From assembly GCF_014775655.1 (NCBI RefSeq), contig NZ_CP061274.1:620001-684000 (forward strand): a stretch of DNA of 64,000 nt. Direction: 5' to 3'. The first letter of the stretch is position 1. Each line of letters opens with the position of its first letter. Of the stretch, positions 52,982 to 61,410 are shown piece by piece. The stretch comes from Clavibacter zhangzhiyongii. GTDB taxonomy: Bacteria > Actinomycetota > Actinomycetes > Actinomycetales > Microbacteriaceae. The translations under genes and the position numbers were made by a program. Under the pieces are notes generated by a model, which had not been told where the DNA came from, did no database searches, and was given only the letters and a program-made list of their open reading frames with translations.

Positions 52982-53254
52982 ATGCACGAGCACGACGACC
53001 ACGCGGAGCACGCCGACCAGGCCGAGCCCGCCGACCACGCCGACGAGCCGACCACCACGACCGCGCCCGACGGCGCTGCCCCCGCGGACGACCAGCCGAC
53101 CCCCGAGGCCGTCGAGGAGTTCGAGCGCCTCGCCGTCCTCCGCATGGGCGGCGAGGACATCGACGGGGCCCTCGACGCGCTGCCCGACGAGGACGCCCGC
53201 GAGGTCGCGGAGATCGCGATCGACCGCGTCGTCCGCGGCTACGACCACCTGTAG
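52982..53254 (+). CDS. small acidic His-rich protein, function unknown
   Basis: The 90-residue protein has a His/Asp/Glu-rich first 25 residues (HEHDDHAEHADQAEPADHAD), a Thr/Ala linker and a compact C-terminal helical part 'PEAVEEFERLAVLRMGGEDIDGALDALPDEDAREVAEIAIDRVV'. The N-terminus could bind metal ions. It has no signal peptide. It is divergent from the fusion gene with 255 bp between. I do not recognise the family. Confidence 0.6.
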   Translation: MHEHDDHAEHADQAEPADHADEPTTTTAPDGAAPADDQPTPEAVEEFERLAVLRMGGEDIDGALDALPDEDAREVAEIAIDRVVRGYDHL

Positions 53255-53381
53255 CCGTCATCCCGGGTGCGCCGCGCGGCGGCGTCGCGAGCATCGGCGC
53301 GCGCGGCGCACACCGGCCTCCGCACGATGACGCGGACGGCCGCCCGTGCCAGCCGCCGTCCGGGAACCGACGCGGCGCGCC

Positions 53382-54314
53382 CTACCGCCCGGTGAGGCGC
53401 GCGATGAGCTCGCGGTACCGCGCCGCCGTGCGCTCCACGATCTCGGGCGGGAGCACGGGCGGCGTGCCCGTGCGGTCCCAGTTCGCGGCGAGCCAGTCCC
53501 GCACGATCTGCTTGTCGAAGCTGTCCGTGCGGTTGCCGGTGGCGTACGCCTCGGCGTCCCAGTAGCGGGACGAGTCGCTCGTGAGCACCTCGTCCGCGAG
53601 CGTCGTGATGCCCGTGCGCGGGTCGATGCCGAACTCGAACTTCGTGTCCGCCAGGATCACGCCGCGCTCCTCGGCGATGGCCGACGCGCGCCGGTAGACG
53701 TCGAGCGACAGGTCGCGCAGGCGCGCCGCCTCCTCGTGCCCGACCAGCTCCTCGGTACGCGCGAACGTGATGTTCTCGTCGTGCTCGCCCTGCGGCGCCT
53801 TCCAGGCCGGCGTGTAGATGGGCTCGGGCAGGCGGTCGCCCTGTTGCAGGCCGGCGGGGAGCGGGATGCCGCACACCGTGCCGTGCTCCCGGTACTCCTC
53901 CCAGCCGGATCCGGCCAGGTACCCGCGCACGACGCACTCGATGGGCAGCATCTCGAGCACCTGGCAGAGCATCGCGCGCCCGCGCACCGGCTCGGGGATC
54001 CCGATGCGCTCGAGGGTCGCGCGGTCGACGAGGTGGTTCGGCACGTCGAGCCGGTCGAACCACCAGAGGCTCAGCTGCGTGAGCAGCTCGCCCTTGCCGG
54101 GGATCCCCGGCTCGAGCGCGAAGTCGTAGGCGCTCACGCGGTCGGTCGCGACGACGAGCACGTGCGGCTCGCCCTCGAGCGCCCGGTCGTCCGTGTCGTC
54201 GAGCGCGGGGCTGAAGAGCTCCCGCACCTTGCCCGAGTACGCGTGCTCCCAGCCCGGCAGCTCCCACTCCGAGGCGTGCCCGGCGGGGACGGCGCCCGTG
54301 CCCGAGGCGCTCAT
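53382..54314 (-). CDS. purC: SAICAR synthetase (phosphoribosylaminoimidazole-succinocarboxamide synthase)
   Basis: The 310-residue protein has the PurC landmarks: 'AYSGKVRELFSP' at the ATP site, 'VVATDRVSAYDFALEPGIPGKGELLTQLSLWWFDRL', 'ECVVRGYLAGSGWEEY', 'YTPAWKAPQGEHDENITF' and 'ILADTKFEFGIDP' near the substrate. It joins aspartate to CAIR in purine synthesis. ATG 54314 overlaps the purD stop (ATGA), so purD-purC is an operon. Confidence 0.97.
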   Translation of the reverse strand: MSASGTGAVPAGHASEWELPGWEHAYSGKVRELFSPALDDTDDRALEGEPHVLVVATDRVSAYDFALEPGIPGKGELLTQLSLWWFDRLDVPNHLVDRATLERIGIPEPVRGRAMLCQVLEMLPIECVVRGYLAGSGWEEYREHGTVCGIPLPAGLQQGDRLPEPIYTPAWKAPQGEHDENITFARTEELVGHEEAARLRDLSLDVYRRASAIAEERGVILADTKFEFGIDPRTGITTLADEVLTSDSSRYWDAEAYATGNRTDSFDKQIVRDWLAANWDRTGTPPVLPPEIVERTAARYRELIARLTGR

Positions 54315-55561
54315 CGGATGACCTGCGCCGCGATGTCGGTGCGGTGCTGCGAGCCGTCGAGCGATATTCGCCCCACCGCCTCGTAGACGCGCGACCGCGC
54401 CTCCTCGAAGCCGGCCCCGGTCGCGACGACGCTCAGCACCCGGCCTCCCGTGGCGACGAGACCGTCCGCGGACTCGGCCGTGGCGGCGTGCGCGACGCTC
54501 GCGCCCGGGACCCGCTCGGCCTCCTCGACCCCGGTGATGACCCGTCCCGTGCGCGGCGACGCGGGGTAGCCCTCGCTCGCGACGACCACGGTGACGGCGA
54601 CGTCGTCCGCGAACTCCGGCCGGGGGAGCCCGCCGAGCTCGCCGGAGGCGGCGGCCAGGAGCAGCCCCGAGAGCGGGGTGATGAGGCGGGGCAGCACGAC
54701 CTGCGTCTCCGGATCCCCGAAGCGCGCGTTGAACTCGATGACCCGGATGCCGTCGGAGGTGAGGATGAGCCCGCAGTAGAGCAACCCGATGAACGGCGTC
54801 TGCTCCTCGGCGAGCTTCCGCACGGTGGGCAGCGCGATGGTGTCGATGACCTCGTCCACGAAGCCGGCCGGGAGCCACGGCAGCGGCGAGTACGCGCCCA
54901 TGCCGCCCGTGTTCGGCCCCGCGTCCCCGTCGCCGAGGCGCTTGTAGTCCTGCGCGGGGGAGAGGGGGAGCACGTCGTGCCCGTCGGCCAGCAGGAACAG
55001 GGACACCTCCTGCCCGGCGAGGAACTCCTCGACGAGCACGGTCCCCTGGCCGAGGTAGTGGCGCGCGTGCTCGAGCGCGAGGCCCCGGTCGCCCGTGACG
55101 AGCACGCCCTTGCCGGCGGCGAGGCCGTCGGCCTTGATGACGTAGGGGGCGCCGTACTCGTCGAGCGCGGCCTCGACCTCGTCTACCGTGCCGGCCTGCG
55201 CCGCGCGGCCGGTGGGCACGCCCGCCTCCTCCATGATGCGCTTGGCGAAGGTCTTGGACCCCTCGAGGGCGGCGGCGGCGCGGCCCGGGCCGAAGACGGG
55301 GATGCCGCGGGTGCGGAGCGCGTCCGCCACCCCGGCGACGAGCGGCGCCTCGGGCCCGACGACGACGAGCTCGTAGCCCTCCGCGAGCGCGTGCTCGGCG
55401 ACCACGACCGGGTCGTCGATGTCCATCCCCATCACCCGCACGACGCGCGCGATGCCGGCGTTGCCGGGCGCCGCGACGATCTCGTGACCCGCGTCCTCCC
55501 GGAGCAGGGCCGTGACGATGGCGTGCTCGCGCGCACCGGAACCGAGTACCAGGATCTTCAC
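54311..55561 (-). CDS. purD: phosphoribosylamine-glycine ligase
   Basis: The 416-residue ATP-grasp enzyme starts '[20 protein letters not shown]', and has '[18 protein letters not shown]', '[17 protein letters not shown]', '[16 protein letters not shown]', '[22 protein letters not shown]' and '[20 protein letters not shown]'. It joins glycine to phosphoribosylamine in the second step of purine synthesis. The start is GTG 55561 with a TAGGGT -10 exactly six bases upstream, so the purD-purC message is probably leaderless. Confidence 0.97.
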   Translation of the reverse strand: MKILVLGSGAREHAIVTALLREDAGHEIVAAPGNAGIARVVRVMGMDIDDPVVVAEHALAEGYELVVVGPEAPLVAGVADALRTRGIPVFGPGRAAAALEGSKTFAKRIMEEAGVPTGRAAQAGTVDEVEAALDEYGAPYVIKADGLAAGKGVLVTGDRGLALEHARHYLGQGTVLVEEFLAGQEVSLFLLADGHDVLPLSPAQDYKRLGDGDAGPNTGGMGAYSPLPWLPAGFVDEVIDTIALPTVRKLAEEQTPFIGLLYCGLILTSDGIRVIEFNARFGDPETQVVLPRLITPLSGLLLAAASGELGGLPRPEFADDVAVTVVVASEGYPASPRTGRVITGVEEAERVPGASVAHAATAESADGLVATGGRVLSVVATGAGFEEARSRVYEAVGRISLDGSQHRTDIAAQVIR

Positions 55562-55567
55562 GCCCCC

Positions 55568-55573
55568 ACCCTA
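55568..55573 (-). promoter_or_regulatory. -10 hexamer of a leaderless promoter (purD-purC)
   Basis: On the minus strand this reads TAGGGT, 6 bp before GTG 55561. Confidence 0.6.
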
Positions 55574-55620
55574 TCGACGCGCGCACCGCCGGCCCGGGCA
55601 TCGGGGCGGCCCGGGGACGC

Positions 55621-55659
55621 GCCGCGTCCGCGCCCCTGGGGAGGGGTCGCGGACGCGGC
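55621..55659. terminator. 17-bp hairpin upstream of purD
   Basis: GCCGCGTCCGCG (55621-55632) pairs with 55648-55659, and CCCCT with AGGGG inside, around a GGGG loop with one bulged T. It lies upstream of the purD -10, so it does not belong to purD mRNA. It could end a minus-strand transcript from the gap. Confidence 0.5.
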
Positions 55660-55928
55660 GGGAGACCGACCCTCCGCGGGAACGGTGGGGGTCGGCTCCC
55701 TGCCTCGCTCGGAGTTCTTCGGGTCCGCCGGGAGGCGCGTCCCGCCTCGCTCCGCGATGCCCGGGGAGGCGGCGGGAGGAGACGGACTGCCATGCCAGGC
55801 GGGTCGTGTCACCGCCCGGCACTTCCATACACGGTAATGGATGTCCCCCTAATGACGGACACGGCGCGACGCCCCAGTAGGAGGGGTGCGGCGCGCGTCC
55901 GCCGACGTCGGGGCGCGCGTCGCTCTGG

Positions 55929-55934
55929 CATCCT
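55929..55934 (+). promoter_or_regulatory. -10 hexamer of a leaderless promoter (SCP-2-like gene)
   Basis: CATCCT lies 6 bp before ATG 55941. Confidence 0.4.
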
Positions 55935-55940
55935 GGGGGG

Positions 55941-56321
55941 ATGGCCAAGGCGCGCATCCACCCCACCGTCGGACAGCCCGCCGTGCGCGCCGCGCTCGCC
56001 GAGGGGGTCGACGCCGACCGCGAGACGCGCGCCACCGCCGTGCGCTTCCTGCTGCAGTCGCTGGCGGACCTCGCGCCCGGCGGCACGGTCGAGGTGCGCG
56101 TGCCGCCGTTCGGCGCGGTGCAGTGCATCGAGGGGCCGGGCCACACCCGCGGCACGCCGCCCAACGTCATCGAGACGGATCCCTCCACCTGGATCGCGCT
56201 CGCCACCGGCCGCACCACGTGGGACGACGGGGTCGAGGCCGGCGCCGTCCGTGCGTCGGGCCTCCGCGCGGACCTCCGCGGCCTCCTGCCGGTGCCGTGG
56301 CAGCTCCCCCCCGAGCGCTAG
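55941..56321 (+). CDS. sterol carrier (SCP-2-like) family protein
   Basis: The 126-residue protein fits the actinobacterial sterol carrier family: 'VRFLLQSLADLAPGGTVEVRVPPFGAVQCIEGPGHTRGTPPNVIETDPSTWIALATG' and 'WDDGVEAGAVRASGLRADLRGLLPV'. It regularly sits near purine genes in this phylum. The real ligand is unknown. It has its own leaderless promoter. Confidence 0.8.
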   Translation: MAKARIHPTVGQPAVRAALAEGVDADRETRATAVRFLLQSLADLAPGGTVEVRVPPFGAVQCIEGPGHTRGTPPNVIETDPSTWIALATGRTTWDDGVEAGAVRASGLRADLRGLLPVPWQLPPER

Positions 56322-56388
56322 GTCGACGACGACCTGACGCGCGGCTGTGCGCCGGGCTCCCGGTTCGCCGCCCGTCCGCGGCTCGCGA

Positions 56389-56394
56389 GAGGAT
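56389..56394 (+). promoter_or_regulatory. -10 hexamer of a leaderless promoter (small membrane protein)
   Basis: GAGGAT lies 6 bp before ATG 56401 and keeps the A2 and T6 of the consensus only. Confidence 0.3.
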
Positions 56395-56400
56395 GGACGC

Positions 56401-56709
56401 ATGACCGACGCCCGCCCCCAGCCCGACGACGAGCGCCGCACCGAGGTCCTCGTGCGGCGGTCCCCCCGCTACTTCCGCTTCATGGGGGTCGGCGCCGTGC
56501 TCGGCCTGGTCCTGGCGATGGTCCTCACGCTCACCTTCCCGCCGAACCCCGAGTTCTCCGAGGCGCAGGTCCTCGCGTTCCTCGCGCTGTTCGCGGTCGT
56601 CCTCTTCGGCGCGCTGGCCGCGCTCCTGGCGCTCGCCCTCGACCGCGCGGCGTCGCGCCGCTCCCGTGTGCTCACGGCCGAGCGGGAGCCCGGCGAGCAG
56701 GGCGACTGA
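56401..56709 (+). CDS. small two-helix membrane protein, function unknown
   Basis: The 102-residue protein has a polar start, two membrane helices ('FMGVGAVLGLVLAMVLTLTF' and 'VLAFLALFAVVLFGALAALLALALDRA') and a basic/acidic tail. A similar small membrane protein is commonly found beside purF in actinomycetes. No function is known. It is convergent with purF, 60 bp beyond. Confidence 0.75.
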   Translation: MTDARPQPDDERRTEVLVRRSPRYFRFMGVGAVLGLVLAMVLTLTFPPNPEFSEAQVLAFLALFAVVLFGALAALLALALDRAASRRSRVLTAEREPGEQGD

Positions 56710-56769
56710 TCCGCCGCGGCAGCCCGCACGACGCCGACGGCGCCGCAGCGCCGCCCGGCCCTCCGCCGC

Positions 56770-58230
56770 TCAGCTGAGCTGCGTGCGCTCCAGCCACGAC
56801 AGGTACTCCGGCGTCACGTCGCCGGTGATGTACTCGCCGGTGAAGCAGCTCATCTCGAGGTCCTCCACGCCGGTCGAGCCCTCGAGGATCGCGTCGCGCA
56901 TGTCGGCGACCTCCTGGTAGATGAGGTGGTCGGCGCCGAGCTCCCGGGCGATCTCGGGGATCTTCCGCCCGTGCGCGATGAGCTCCTGCCGCGACGGCAT
57001 GTTGATGCCGTACACGTGCGGGTAGCGCACGGGCGGCGCGGCGGACGTGAACGTCACCTTGTTCGCGCCGGCCTGGCGCGCCATGTCCACGATCTCGCGG
57101 CTCGTCGTGCCCCGCACGATGGAGTCGTCGACGATGAGGATGTTCTTGCCCTTGAACTCGGAGCTCATCGCGTTGAGCTTCTGGCGCACCGACTTCTTGC
57201 GCTGCGCCTGCCCCGGCATGATGAAGGTCCGGCCGACGTAGCGGTTCTTGTAGAAGCCCTCGCGGTACTCGATGCCGAGCGTCTGCGCGACCTGCATGGC
57301 CGACGGCCGGGACGAGTCCGGGATCGGCATGACCACGTCGATGTCGCCCGCGGGGCTGTGCTCCGCGATGGTGGCCGCGAGCCGGTTGCCCATGCGCAGG
57401 CGGGCGTCGTAGACGCTGATGCCGGACATGACCGAGTCGGGACGCGCGAGGTAGACGAACTCGAAGGCGCACGGGATCAGGCGCGGCGTCGGGTGGCACT
57501 GGCGGGAGTGCATCTCGCCGTCCATCGTGATGAAGACGGCCTCGCCGGGCGCGACGTCGCGCACGATCTCGTAGCCGAGCGACTCCATGACGAGCGACTC
57601 GCTCGCCACGACCCACTCCATGCGGCCGCCCTCGAGCTCGCGGCGGCCGAGGGTGAGGGGACGGATCCCGAACGGGTCGCGGAACGCGAGCATCCCGTGC
57701 CCGGCGATCATGGCGATGGAGGCGTAGGACCCCTCGACCCGCTCGTGGACGCGCTCGACCGCGGTGAACACCTGGTCGGGATCCAGCGCCATGCCGGACA
57801 CCTGCGACTGCAGCTCGTGCGCGAGGACGTTGACGAGCAGCTCCGTGTCGGAGCTCGTGTTGGTGTGGCGGCGATCCACGTGGAAGAGCTCCTGCGCGAG
57901 CTCCCGCGTGTTGGTGAGGTTGCCGTTGTGCACGAGGACGATGCCGTAGGGCGCGTTCACGTAGAACGGCTGCGCCTCGTCCTCGTCGGCGGCGCTGCCG
58001 CGCGTCGCGTAGCGCACGTGGCCGAGGCCCATGGTGCCGAGGAGCGAGCGCATGTCGCGGGTGCGGAACGCCTCGCGGACCTGCCCGCTGAGCTTCTTCA
58101 CGTGGAAGGTGTTGCCCTCGGCGGTGGCGATGCCGGTGGAGTCCTGACCGCGGTGCTGCAGGAGCAGGAGGCTGTCGTAGACGAGTTGGTTGACGGGTTC
58201 GGACGATACGACGCCGACGATGCCGCACAT
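56770..58230 (-). CDS. purF: amidophosphoribosyltransferase
   Basis: The 486-residue enzyme starts 'MCGIVGVVSSEP', so Cys2 becomes the N-terminal glutaminase nucleophile once Met is removed; there is no propeptide. Further landmarks are 'QHRGQDSTGIATAEG', 'VHNGNLTNTRELAQEL', 'DVVMPIPDSSRPSAMQVAQTLG' and the PRPP loop 'ILIVDDSIVRGTTSREIVDMAR'. It makes phosphoribosylamine, the committed purine step. It is divergent from purM with 89 bp between. Confidence 0.97.
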   Translation of the reverse strand: MCGIVGVVSSEPVNQLVYDSLLLLQHRGQDSTGIATAEGNTFHVKKLSGQVREAFRTRDMRSLLGTMGLGHVRYATRGSAADEDEAQPFYVNAPYGIVLVHNGNLTNTRELAQELFHVDRRHTNTSSDTELLVNVLAHELQSQVSGMALDPDQVFTAVERVHERVEGSYASIAMIAGHGMLAFRDPFGIRPLTLGRRELEGGRMEWVVASESLVMESLGYEIVRDVAPGEAVFITMDGEMHSRQCHPTPRLIPCAFEFVYLARPDSVMSGISVYDARLRMGNRLAATIAEHSPAGDIDVVMPIPDSSRPSAMQVAQTLGIEYREGFYKNRYVGRTFIMPGQAQRKKSVRQKLNAMSSEFKGKNILIVDDSIVRGTTSREIVDMARQAGANKVTFTSAAPPVRYPHVYGINMPSRQELIAHGRKIPEIARELGADHLIYQEVADMRDAILEGSTGVEDLEMSCFTGEYITGDVTPEYLSWLERTQLS

Positions 58231-58307
58231 GCTTCGGCTGACTCCTGAAGAGTAGAAGAGGTGGGGGAGCGGCCAGTCTCCCACACGGGAGCGGCGCGCC
58301 CGGCCGG

Positions 58308-58313
58308 TACTCT
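58308..58313 (+). promoter_or_regulatory. -10 hexamer of a leaderless promoter (purM)
   Basis: TACTCT lies 6 bp before GTG 58320. Confidence 0.6.
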
Positions 58314-58319
58314 GTCCCG

Positions 58320-59429
58320 GTGACCACCAAGAGCTCGTATGCAGAGGCCGGCGTCGACACGGAGGCCGGCGATCTCGCGGTCCAGCTGATGAAGGATGCG
58401 GTCTCCCGCACCCACGGCCCCGAGGTGATCGGCGGCTTCGGCGGATTCGCGGGCCTGTTCGACGCGAGCGCCCTCACGCGCTTCCGCCACCCGCTGCTCG
58501 CCACGTCGACGGACGGCGTCGGCACCAAGGTCGCCATCGCGCAGGCCGTCGACAAGCACGACACGATCGGCCAGGACCTCGTGGGCATGGTCGTCGACGA
58601 CATCGTCGTGGTCGGCGCGCGTCCCCTCTTCATGACCGACTACATCGCCTGCGGCAAGGTCGTGCCCGCGCGCATCGCCGACATCGTCGCCGGCATCGCG
58701 CGCGCCTGCTCCGACACCGGCACCGCCCTCGTCGGCGGCGAGACCGCCGAGCACCCGGGCCTCCTCGGGCCGGACGACTACGACGTGGCGGGGGCCGCGG
58801 TCGGCGCGGTCGAGGCCGACTCCGTGCTCGGCGCGGAGCGCGTGCGCGACGGCGACGTCGTGCTGGCCCTCGCCTCCAGCGGCCTGCACAGCAACGGCTT
58901 CTCGCTCGTGCGCCACATCCTCAGCGTCGCCGGCATCGGCTTCGGCGACACCTCGGCGGAGCTCGGCGGCCGGGTGGGCGAGGTGCTCCTCGAGCCGACG
59001 CGCCTCTACACGACCCCGCTGCTCGACGTGCTCGGGCAGCCCGAGCTCGGCCCCGGGGTGCACTCCATCAGCCACGTCACGGGCGGCGGCATCGCGGCGA
59101 ACCTCGCGCGCGTCCTGCCCCGCGGGTCCTTCAGCGAGGTCGAGCGGTCCACGTGGTCGCCGCCCGCGGTGTTCCGGGCGCTGGCCGGGATCGCCGGCTC
59201 GACGCTCGAGAGCGCCGAGGGCACCTGGAACCTCGGCATCGGCATGATCGCCGTGGTCGACGCCGCGGCGGCCGACGGGATCGCGCGCGCGCTCACGACG
59301 GCGGGCATCCCCACATGGGAGGCCGGTCGCGTGACGGTCGGCGAGGCGCCCGCGGGCGCCGGGTTCGAGCAGGGCGCCAAGGGCGTCGACGGCGGGGCCG
59401 TGCGCCTCACGGGCCGCTACCGCGACTGA
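58320..59429 (+). CDS. purM: phosphoribosylformylglycinamidine cyclo-ligase (AIR synthetase)
   Basis: The 369-residue protein has 'SYAEAGVDTEAGDLAVQLMKDAV', 'PLLATSTDGVGTKVAIAQ', 'DLVGMVVDDIVVVGARPLFMTDYIACGKV', 'ALVGGETAEHPGLLGPDDYDVAGAAVG' and 'HVTGGGIAANLARVLP', all typical of PurM. It closes the imidazole ring of AIR from FGAM. The GTG start is fixed by the -10 six bases upstream. A hairpin follows. Confidence 0.97.
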   Translation: MTTKSSYAEAGVDTEAGDLAVQLMKDAVSRTHGPEVIGGFGGFAGLFDASALTRFRHPLLATSTDGVGTKVAIAQAVDKHDTIGQDLVGMVVDDIVVVGARPLFMTDYIACGKVVPARIADIVAGIARACSDTGTALVGGETAEHPGLLGPDDYDVAGAAVGAVEADSVLGAERVRDGDVVLALASSGLHSNGFSLVRHILSVAGIGFGDTSAELGGRVGEVLLEPTRLYTTPLLDVLGQPELGPGVHSISHVTGGGIAANLARVLPRGSFSEVERSTWSPPAVFRALAGIAGSTLESAEGTWNLGIGMIAVVDAAAADGIARALTTAGIPTWEAGRVTVGEAPAGAGFEQGAKGVDGGAVRLTGRYRD

Positions 59430-59504
59430 TCGGGCACGCGCCCGACGCGTCGGCCCGTGGGGCGGCGTCGAGCGCCGACCCGCGCGCAGGATGCGGGCGC
59501 ACAT

Positions 59505-59542
59505 GAGCGGACCCGCCTCGCGAGGAGACGGGTCCGACGCTC
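59505..59542. terminator. hairpin between purM and DUF3073
   Basis: GAGCGGACCCG (59505-59515) pairs with 59529-59542 with a 3-nt bulge; the loop holds the palindrome CTCGCGAG. The genes are convergent, so it can serve both. Confidence 0.7.
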
Positions 59543-59566
59543 ATCCGGCCGGAGCCGGTCGCGGGA

Positions 59567-59776
59567 TCAGGCGCGCTTCTGCTCGTCGCCCGGGACGTAG
59601 GCGTCCGGCTCGTCCGCGTACTCGTCCCACTTGGCGGCCTCGGCCGCGTACTGCTCGTCGACCGCCCCGTGGGTGGTCAGCTCGCGCTCCAGCTGGGTGT
59701 AGTCCACATTCGGACTGAACGACTTCAGCTCTCGCGCGATCTTGGTGTGCTTAGCTTTTTGACGGCCGCGCCCCAT
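59567..59776 (-). CDS. DUF3073 protein
   Basis: The 69-residue protein 'MGRGRQKAKHTKIARELKSF' followed by 'SPNVDYTQLERELTTHGA' is the highly conserved DUF3073 family, restricted to actinomycetes and often beside purM. The basic start and acidic end suggest a nucleic-acid or ribosome-associated role, but none is proven. ATG 59776 is chosen because the conserved block starts there; a GAGGGGG site precedes it. TAGGGT at 59860-59865 may be the -10. Confidence 0.92.
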   Translation of the reverse strand: MGRGRQKAKHTKIARELKSFSPNVDYTQLERELTTHGAVDEQYAAEAAKWDEYADEPDAYVPGDEQKRA

Positions 59777-59859
59777 GCGAGACCCCCTCACGACTCAGGC
59801 CCCGATGGGCGGTGTAACGCTGGATGCAGCGGGCAGGGATTGGAGAAAACCTAGGGGCT

Positions 59860-59865
59860 ACCCTA
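59860..59865 (-). promoter_or_regulatory. candidate -10 hexamer for DUF3073
   Basis: On the minus strand this reads TAGGGT, giving a leader of about 77 nt. Confidence 0.4.
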
Positions 59866-59983
59866 ACATGTGGCCTTCGACGTCCCGGGCGTGTCCTCCC
59901 CGTCGGGGAGCGCGCACGAGCATCGTACGGTCTCGTCCTCCGCAGGGGATCCACGCGGGGTCGGGCACTAGCCTGGTCGTCCC

Positions 59984-61114
59984 ATGACCCGCGCACCCGC
60001 TGAGACCCAGGTCGTGGTCATCGGTGCCGGACAGGCCGGCCTCTCCGTGGCGTACCACCTGCGGCGGCTCGGCCTCCGCATGGGCACGGACGCCGTCGTC
60101 GTCGACCGCGGTCCCTCCACCGGCGGCGCCTGGCAGCACCGGTGGGCCGCGCTCCGCCTGGGATCCGCGCATCGCGTCGCCGACCTCCCCGGCATGGCCG
60201 AGCTCGGCATCTCGTTCGCGACGGCCGACCGCCGGCTCCCCGCGCGCGACGTCGTGCGCGACCTCTACGCCCGGTACGAGGAGGCCTTCGACCTGCAGGT
60301 CGCCCGGCCGGTCGAGGTCCGGGCCGTGCTCGACGCCGACGTGCCCCCGCCGCCCGCGTCCCGGCGCCGGGCGGCGCACCCGTCCGACGCCGCCCGCCCG
60401 CTCCTCGTGCGCGCCACGGACGGCGACCGCATCGCGCGCCTCGTGGTCAACGCGACCGGCACGTGGGGGTCGCCCTTCATCCCGTCCCTCCCCGGGCTCG
60501 CCTCGTACCGCGGCCGCCAGCTGCACACCTCGGGCTACCGCGACGCCGCCGACCTCCGGGGCCTCCGGGTGCTCGTCGTGGGCGGCGGGACGTCGGCCAT
60601 CGGCTTCCTGCTGGAGCTGGAGGGCGTCGCCGCGCGCACGCTCTGGTCCACGCGGCGCCCCGTCGACTTCCTCGAGGCGGGCCAGCTCGACGTCGAGGCG
60701 GCCGTTCGGGCGGTCGAGATCCAGGATCGGGCGGCCCGCGCGGGGGAGGCCCTGCCGAGCATCGTGAGCGGGACGGGCGTGCCGCGCACCCGGCGCATCG
60801 TCGCGGGGATCCGCCGCGGAGTGCTCGACAGCCGCGGCCCCGTCGCGCGCTTCGAGGAGGACGGCGTCGTCTGGGCCGACGGGAGCCGGGACCAGGTCGA
60901 CGCGGTGATCTGGGCGACGGGCTTCCGGCCGGAGATCCGCCACCTGGCGCCGCTCGGGCTGCGGGAGAAGGAGGGCGGCGTGCGCGTCGAGTCCGGCGTC
61001 TCCGCGCGCGACCCGCGGGTGCTCCTCGCGGGCTACGGCCCGCAGGCGTCGACCATCGGCGCGAACCGCGCGGGTCGACGCATCGCTCGGCAGGTCGTCG
61101 CGGCGCTCGGCTGA
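59984..61114 (+). CDS. flavin-containing monooxygenase-like NAD(P)/FAD oxidoreductase
   Basis: The 376-residue protein has the FAD loop 'VVVIGAGQAGLSVAYHLRRLG', a 'GGAWQHRWAALRL' segment typical of flavin monooxygenases, a second nucleotide loop 'GLRVLVVGGGTSAIGFLLEL', and 'DAVIWATGFRPEIRHLAPLGL' near the end. Relatives include YhjH/CzcO-type and YUCCA-like proteins that oxygenate small amines or keto acids. The substrate is unknown. A TAGCCT -10 at 59969-59974 gives a leader of only a few bases. Confidence 0.87.
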   Translation: MTRAPAETQVVVIGAGQAGLSVAYHLRRLGLRMGTDAVVVDRGPSTGGAWQHRWAALRLGSAHRVADLPGMAELGISFATADRRLPARDVVRDLYARYEEAFDLQVARPVEVRAVLDADVPPPPASRRRAAHPSDAARPLLVRATDGDRIARLVVNATGTWGSPFIPSLPGLASYRGRQLHTSGYRDAADLRGLRVLVVGGGTSAIGFLLELEGVAARTLWSTRRPVDFLEAGQLDVEAAVRAVEIQDRAARAGEALPSIVSGTGVPRTRRIVAGIRRGVLDSRGPVARFEEDGVVWADGSRDQVDAVIWATGFRPEIRHLAPLGLREKEGGVRVESGVSARDPRVLLAGYGPQASTIGANRAGRRIARQVVAALG

Positions 61115-61268
61115 CAGCCGGGGCGCGGGGACGGGAACGCGAGGGCCCGGCGTCCTTCGCGGGAACTCACGACGCGGACCCCCGCATCGATCCGGACCAT
61201 TCGGGTGGGTCCGGACGCCGTCCGCCGGACCGCGTGCTCCGTCGTCGGGGCGCCCGGTCCGGGCGGTC

Positions 61269-61298
61269 GCACGAACTCCCGGGGGAAAGAGTTCGTGC
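61269..61298. terminator. 10-bp inverted repeat in the 296-bp convergent gap
   Basis: GCACGAACTC (61269-61278) and GAGTTCGTGC (61289-61298) are perfect complements with a 10-nt loop. The gap between the flavoprotein and the DUF3618 gene also holds the hairpin at 61363. This one could be a terminator or an operator. Confidence 0.4.
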
Positions 61299-61362
61299 AC
61301 AAACAACTCTACAGCGCGGTCCTCCTTTTCGGGGACCCGCGTGCCGTGCGGCGTGGGACGAC

Positions 61363-61398
61363 GGAGGGGGAGCCGGCCATGCGGCCGACTCCCCCTCC
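61363..61398 (-). terminator. hairpin after the DUF3618 gene
   Basis: A 16-bp stem with one G-U-type mismatch (61363-61378 and 61383-61398) and a 4-nt loop lies 13 bp past the stop of the minus-strand operon. Confidence 0.8.
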
Positions 61399-61410
61399 TC
61401 GTGCGCGGGA

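Larger units (their letters stand above)
55562..55940. other. 379-bp gap between purD and the SCP-2-like gene; possible small RNA
   Basis: No protein gene is convincing here. The gap holds the purD promoter, a long hairpin at 55621-55659, the inverted repeat CCGACCC/GGGTCGG near 55667-55695, and, on the minus strand, a TACCGT -10-like hexamer at 55831-55836. A transcript from there would end at the hairpin after about 200 nt. Confidence 0.4.

Noticed and set aside
50171-53254. A 1027-residue plus-strand frame antisense to the fusion gene
   Set aside because: Only its last 90 codons (52982-53254) look like a protein. The rest mirrors the fusion gene and has shadow-frame composition.
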